A stretch of DNA of 8,925 nt from contig JAMPXQ010000053.1 of assembly GCA_023701075.1 (NCBI GenBank), positions 1 through 8,925 of the forward strand. Reading direction: 5' to 3'. How positions within the stretch are numbered: position 1 is the first letter of the stretch; every line of letters begins with the position of its first letter. This stretch comes from Candidatus Woesearchaeota archaeon (lineage in GTDB: Archaea > Nanobdellota > Nanobdellia > Woesearchaeales > GW2011-AR15). Positions 6,223 to 8,925 of the stretch are shown one piece after another. Under the pieces are notes generated by a model. That model saw only the letters and a program-made list of their open reading frames with translations, searched no databases and was not told the DNA's origin. A program made the translations under genes and the position numbers.

Positions 6223-7146
6223 TCAAACTATTAAATGTATCAGCACTGCCATCTCAGTCCACATCCTGTTCTCAGCTTCATCAAAGACAACAGACTGTGG
6301 GCCATCAACAATCTCATCAGTCACTTCATAGTCTCGTTTTGCAGGCAGGCAATGCATGAATATAGCATCTTTCTTCGCTCTTGACATCAGTGCATTGTTC
6401 ACTTGATATGGCATGAATCTTTTCACTCTTCCTTCTTTCTCTTCTTTAGGGATGTGGTAGCTCATCCATGTGTCAGTCGTAATGATGTCAGCGTCTTTTG
6501 CTGCTTCAATAGCATCCTTTGTGATGGTTATCTTGCTTCCATGCTCTTTTGCAATGCTTCTAGCTCCTTTCAAAATATCTTGGTTCAATTCTTCTTCATC
6601 TTGAGGCGTTGCGATGCATATATCAATCCCAACCATGCTGCATCCTTGCATCAAGGAATACGTCACATTGTTGTCCGCATCCCCAAAATATGCTAACTTA
6701 AGCCCTTTTAGCCTTCCTTTTTTTTCTTTTATTGTCATCAAGTCAGCGATTATCTGGCATGGATGCGCAATATCTGAAAGAGCGTCTATTACTGGGACTT
6801 CTGAATGTCTTGCCAGTTCAATTGTATCTGCCTGTCTGAAGAGCCTTGCCATGATTATATCTACATATCTTGAGGCGCACTTTGCCGTATCTGCAATTGT
6901 CTCGCCTACTCCCATCGGTGAATTCTTTGTGTCATAATATATCGCATGCCCGCCCATCTTTGTCATAGCAACTTCAAAACTTACCCTTGTCCTCAGAGAA
7001 GGTTTCTCAAAGATCATGAGAAGCGTCTTTTGGGACATGATATCCTTGTATTTTATCGGATTCTTTTTTATGTCTCCTGATAGGTCAATGATTTGAAGAA
7101 GCTCTTCTGCTGCAAGGTCTGTAAGGTTGAGGAGATTGCGTTTCAT
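6223..7146 (-). CDS. argF: Ornithine carbamoyltransferase-family enzyme with modified SMG loop
   Basis: The family transfers a carbamoyl group from carbamoyl phosphate to an amine; with ornithine it makes citrulline for arginine synthesis. The 307-residue length is normal. Carbamoyl-phosphate residues are present: SLRTR at 50-54 (usually STRTR), HPCQ at 128-131 and HCLP at 265-268. The second-domain start GDADNNV (155-161) and ENR (292-294) are also typical. The loop that binds ornithine, normally DxWxSMG, is DTWMSYH at 225-231: the Asp and Ser remain, while Met-Gly is Tyr-His, and one extra residue seems to follow. That could shift the amine accepted, for example to a polyamine or a modified ornithine. 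The plain ornithine enzyme remains the first guess, and the symbol is given on that basis. Its own leaderless promoter lies 24-31 bases upstream. No other arginine gene is in view. Confidence 0.85.
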   Translation of the reverse strand: MKRNLLNLTDLAAEELLQIIDLSGDIKKNPIKYKDIMSQKTLLMIFEKPSLRTRVSFEVAMTKMGGHAIYYDTKNSPMGVGETIADTAKCASRYVDIIMARLFRQADTIELARHSEVPVIDALSDIAHPCQIIADLMTIKEKKGRLKGLKLAYFGDADNNVTYSLMQGCSMVGIDICIATPQDEEELNQDILKGARSIAKEHGSKITITKDAIEAAKDADIITTDTWMSYHIPKEEKEGRVKRFMPYQVNNALMSRAKKDAIFMHCLPAKRDYEVTDEIVDGPQSVVFDEAENRMWTEMAVLIHLIV

Positions 7147-7169
7147 GCGGTATGCTAATTGTTGAGAAG

Positions 7170-7177
7170 TTATATTC
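7170..7177 (-). promoter_or_regulatory. TATA box of the carbamoyltransferase gene
   Basis: On the minus strand the sequence reads GAATATAA, 24-31 bases upstream of the ATG at 7146, preceded by the purine-rich run CAAAAA that could act as a TFB recognition element. No SD sequence precedes the gene, which fits a leaderless mRNA. Confidence 0.65.
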
Positions 7178-7186
7178 TTTTTGAAA

Positions 7187-7251
7187 TTTAGTTATGTTTA
7201 GTTTACTTATAATGTTTAGGGCTAAGTCATAATTTAGATACTACTTTTTAG
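7187..7251 (+). repeat. Cluster of TTTAG words in the divergent promoter region
   Basis: TTTAG occurs five times, starting at 7187, 7197, 7215, 7233 and 7247. Two copies are extended to ATGTTTAG (7194-7201 and 7212-7219), exactly 18 bases apart. They lie between the two divergent TATA boxes, where a regulator could control both the carbamoyltransferase and the phosphoribosyltransferase/LOG genes. The words are short and AT-rich, so chance is not excluded. Confidence 0.3.
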
Positions 7252-7268
7252 TGAGACTTTTAAATAAA

Positions 7269-7276
7269 CTTAAATA
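7269..7276 (+). promoter_or_regulatory. TATA box of the phosphoribosyltransferase-LOG operon
   Basis: CTTAAATA, continuing as TATA, lies 24-31 bases upstream of the ATG at 7300. The spacing equals that of the boxes at 5513-5520 and 7170-7177. The start codon follows an A run with no SD sequence, as expected for a leaderless first gene. Confidence 0.7.
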
Positions 7277-7299
7277 TATTCTACTATTTTCGCAAAAAA

Positions 7300-8172
7300 A
7301 TGGCATCTGAATTTAATCTGAAAGACTTAGAATCTAGGTTAAAAGAGCTTAGCATACAAAAATTAAACAGAGCTAAGCATTATGGCGCAGAAGACTTGAA
7401 TGTCGATTCGTTTAAAGAGTGGTCAAAAAAAGTTCTTACTTTGAATGATCCAGATATGATTAGGACTGCATTATATTATATATTCCAGCCACTATTTGAT
7501 AGATTAGTTGAAACACCTGGACCTTTTAATGATAGCACTAGGCCTAAAGCTATTGAAAGCATGAGACAGATATATGATATTAGCAAAAACTATCTATCGG
7601 ACTATTATTTAGGAAAGCCAAATATAAAGGCATTTAGGCAGAATATAGGGCCATTTGCCAAAACTATTGCCTGGCTTGATGAAGAGACACGATACCATAC
7701 GAAATATAGAAACATGAGCAATGGCGCATTGACTCCTAGTGAAGTACAATCTTTTATTTTGCAGTATGGTGAAGCTATCCTGGATGGGAAGCTCATTCAC
7801 CCGGATTTGATTATAGGTATCGCATGCGGTGCAAGTGAAATTGCCTTTGCATCCGCGCCTTTATTATATTCTTCTTTTGAACTTATTCGTTTTTCTAAAC
7901 GAAGATATGATGATTCAATAAAATTGATCCCTGAGATTCATTATGACCTTCCTGCAAGGATCAAATCAAATAATATCACCGTTGTTGAAGATTTTGTCTG
8001 TACCGCCAGATCACTGAACAATGTTCTTAAAGATATTGAGCGATATAAACCTTCTAAATTAATAGGCGCATCGGTTAGTGAAAATTCTGGAGGTTGGGGA
8101 GGATTAAATGAAGATATCAAATTGATTATAAACAATAGCTCATTCCATATATATCAGAGAAAAAGAGGTTAA
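7300..8172 (+). CDS. Phosphoribosyltransferase-like protein with N-terminal helical domain
   Basis: The C-terminal half of this 290-residue protein resembles a type I phosphoribosyltransferase, a fold that joins a base or amine to ribose-5-phosphate using PRPP. HPDLIIGIACGASEIAFASA (167-186) matches the early strand and small-residue loop. ITVVEDFVCTARSL (226-239) matches the PRPP-binding motif, usually VVDDVxxTGxS: here Glu230-Asp231 replace the acidic pair, and Ala236 replaces the glycine of TG. A following region, KLIGASVS (253-260), continues the fold. The first 150 or so residues are mainly helical and charged and match no family I know. The substrate is unknown. With the PRPP glycine changed, the protein may bind rather than convert a nucleotide. 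It is the first gene of a two-gene operon with the LOG-like gene four bases downstream, from a leaderless promoter. The fold call is moderate. Confidence 0.7.
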   Translation: MASEFNLKDLESRLKELSIQKLNRAKHYGAEDLNVDSFKEWSKKVLTLNDPDMIRTALYYIFQPLFDRLVETPGPFNDSTRPKAIESMRQIYDISKNYLSDYYLGKPNIKAFRQNIGPFAKTIAWLDEETRYHTKYRNMSNGALTPSEVQSFILQYGEAILDGKLIHPDLIIGIACGASEIAFASAPLLYSSFELIRFSKRRYDDSIKLIPEIHYDLPARIKSNNITVVEDFVCTARSLNNVLKDIERYKPSKLIGASVSENSGGWGGLNEDIKLIINNSSFHIYQRKRG

Positions 8173-8176
8173 TAAA

Positions 8177-8905
8177 ATGACATCAATAGGATTAAACGAT
8201 TCATTGGCACGCAAAATAAAAGAACGATATGGCCAACCAATCATAGGTGTGATAGGTGCGACAATGCCTTCAATTGATTATGACCCTGAAAAAGGATTTG
8301 AAGCAGGGTATATTCTAAGAGATATCTTAAATAGCATAAATGGTGCCTTATTTACAGGTGGAGTTGAAGGTGTAGGAATAGATGCTTATGCAGGTATAGT
8401 TGCTTATTGTCAAGAAAATAAGAGCCCTATTAACATGCCAGATGATAACTTTTTTGTGTTGGTTCCGGAATTTGAATTTTTTCAAGGCCGAAAAGGAATG
8501 AATCCTTTCCCTTACCAATTACCACAAGGATATCGTGCTTTAGGCATGTTGACTTCTAAACATCACGTGACTATTGAAACGGCAGGATATGACATGGCTG
8601 AAAGAAGAAAATACCTTTCTGAAATAGGAGATGTCTTTGTCGTCTTAAATGGAGGATATGGCACTCTTGATGAAGCCACAATGGCGTTGATGAAACAAAA
8701 ACCGGTGGTCTCATTGTATAATACCGGCGGTGCAGCAAGGATTTTATATGATGTGAAAAATGACACCTTAAATCCTGATCAAAAAATGAACTTGCTCAAA
8801 TCACAGGTAAATGTCACTGAATTGTTAAATATAAACAATAGGGATAATATTCATCTTGTCCCTAATTCGACAGACCTATATCCTTTTTTCAAAAAATTAT
8901 TTTAA
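8177..8905 (+). CDS. LOG/SLOG-family nucleotide-binding protein, possible phosphoribohydrolase
   Basis: LOG proteins, often misnamed lysine decarboxylases, hydrolyse nucleoside 5'-monophosphates to free base and ribose-5-phosphate; wider SLOG relatives sense nucleotide signals. The 242-residue protein has a Rossmann-like start, PIIGVIGATMPS (21-32), then ALFTGGVEGVGID (57-69). The signature half is MAERRKYLSEIGDVFVVLNG (140-159) running into GGYGTLDEATMAL (159-171). Arg/Lys 143-145 and Glu166 occupy the catalytic positions of LOG enzymes, and Asn158 replaces the usual proline of PGGxGTxxE. An insert of about 35 residues (about 98-132) separates the halves. GAGGT at 8165-8169 lies seven bases before the ATG and overlaps the stop of the upstream phosphoribosyltransferase-like gene, so the two are co-translated. 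A cleavage activity is plausible; the metabolite is unknown. About 20 bases remain after the stop, with no feature. Confidence 0.8.
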   Translation: MTSIGLNDSLARKIKERYGQPIIGVIGATMPSIDYDPEKGFEAGYILRDILNSINGALFTGGVEGVGIDAYAGIVAYCQENKSPINMPDDNFFVLVPEFEFFQGRKGMNPFPYQLPQGYRALGMLTSKHHVTIETAGYDMAERRKYLSEIGDVFVVLNGGYGTLDEATMALMKQKPVVSLYNTGGAARILYDVKNDTLNPDQKMNLLKSQVNVTELLNINNRDNIHLVPNSTDLYPFFKKLF

Positions 8906-8925
8906 TTTATATGTTTCCTTGGGTA

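Noticed and set aside
8177..8905. Lysine decarboxylase
   Set aside because: The GGxGTxxE family was named that in older annotations; the signature belongs to LOG/SLOG proteins and there is no PLP-binding site.

Overview
The window reads as archaeal, although several of its protein families are usually met in bacteria. Four transcription starts each carry a TATA-like AT box about 24-31 bases upstream of a start codon with no room for a 5' leader. Genes inside the operons instead have Shine-Dalgarno sequences (GGAGG, GGTGAT, GAGGT). This mix of leaderless first genes and SD-led internal genes is typical of archaea. The lineage cannot be fixed from the sequence; an uncultured archaeon, possibly of the DPANN type, is a guess.

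Positions 1-5520 hold one tightly packed minus-strand operon, transcribed right to left from a single visible promoter at about 5513-5520. The order is: an Asp/Asn-tRNA-synthetase-like class IIb protein with unusual pocket motifs; a Nif3/DUF34-family metal protein; a class I SAM-dependent methyltransferase; a GNAT acetyltransferase; a short bacterial-type prolyl-tRNA synthetase without the INS editing domain; and a second, diverged ProRS-like protein cut by the left edge of the window. Junctions are 1 to 10 bases, or overlap. Three class II synthetase-like proteins with a methyltransferase, a GNAT and a Nif3 protein in one transcript looks more like a dedicated amino-acid-activating pathway than scattered housekeeping. 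This is the best candidate here for an undescribed system. Its product and function cannot be read from the sequence.

Positions 5521-5755 are AT-rich and non-coding, with a leaderless promoter for a small plus-strand gene (5756-6115) encoding a probable membrane protein of unknown function. A T-rich terminator region (about 6135-6149) separates it from a convergent carbamoyltransferase gene (6223-7146, minus), which is ArgF-like but has a changed ornithine-binding loop.

Positions 7147-7299 are a divergent promoter region with repeated TTTAG words. It drives the carbamoyltransferase leftwards and, rightwards, a two-gene operon: a phosphoribosyltransferase-like protein (7300-8172) and a LOG/SLOG-family protein with the phosphoribohydrolase signature (8177-8905). 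The two families make and break N-glycosidic bonds to ribose-5-phosphate, so the pair probably acts on the same nucleotide-like metabolite. The three plus-strand genes look visibly richer in A+T codons than the minus-strand operon. No tRNA, rRNA, CRISPR array or insertion sequence was seen.
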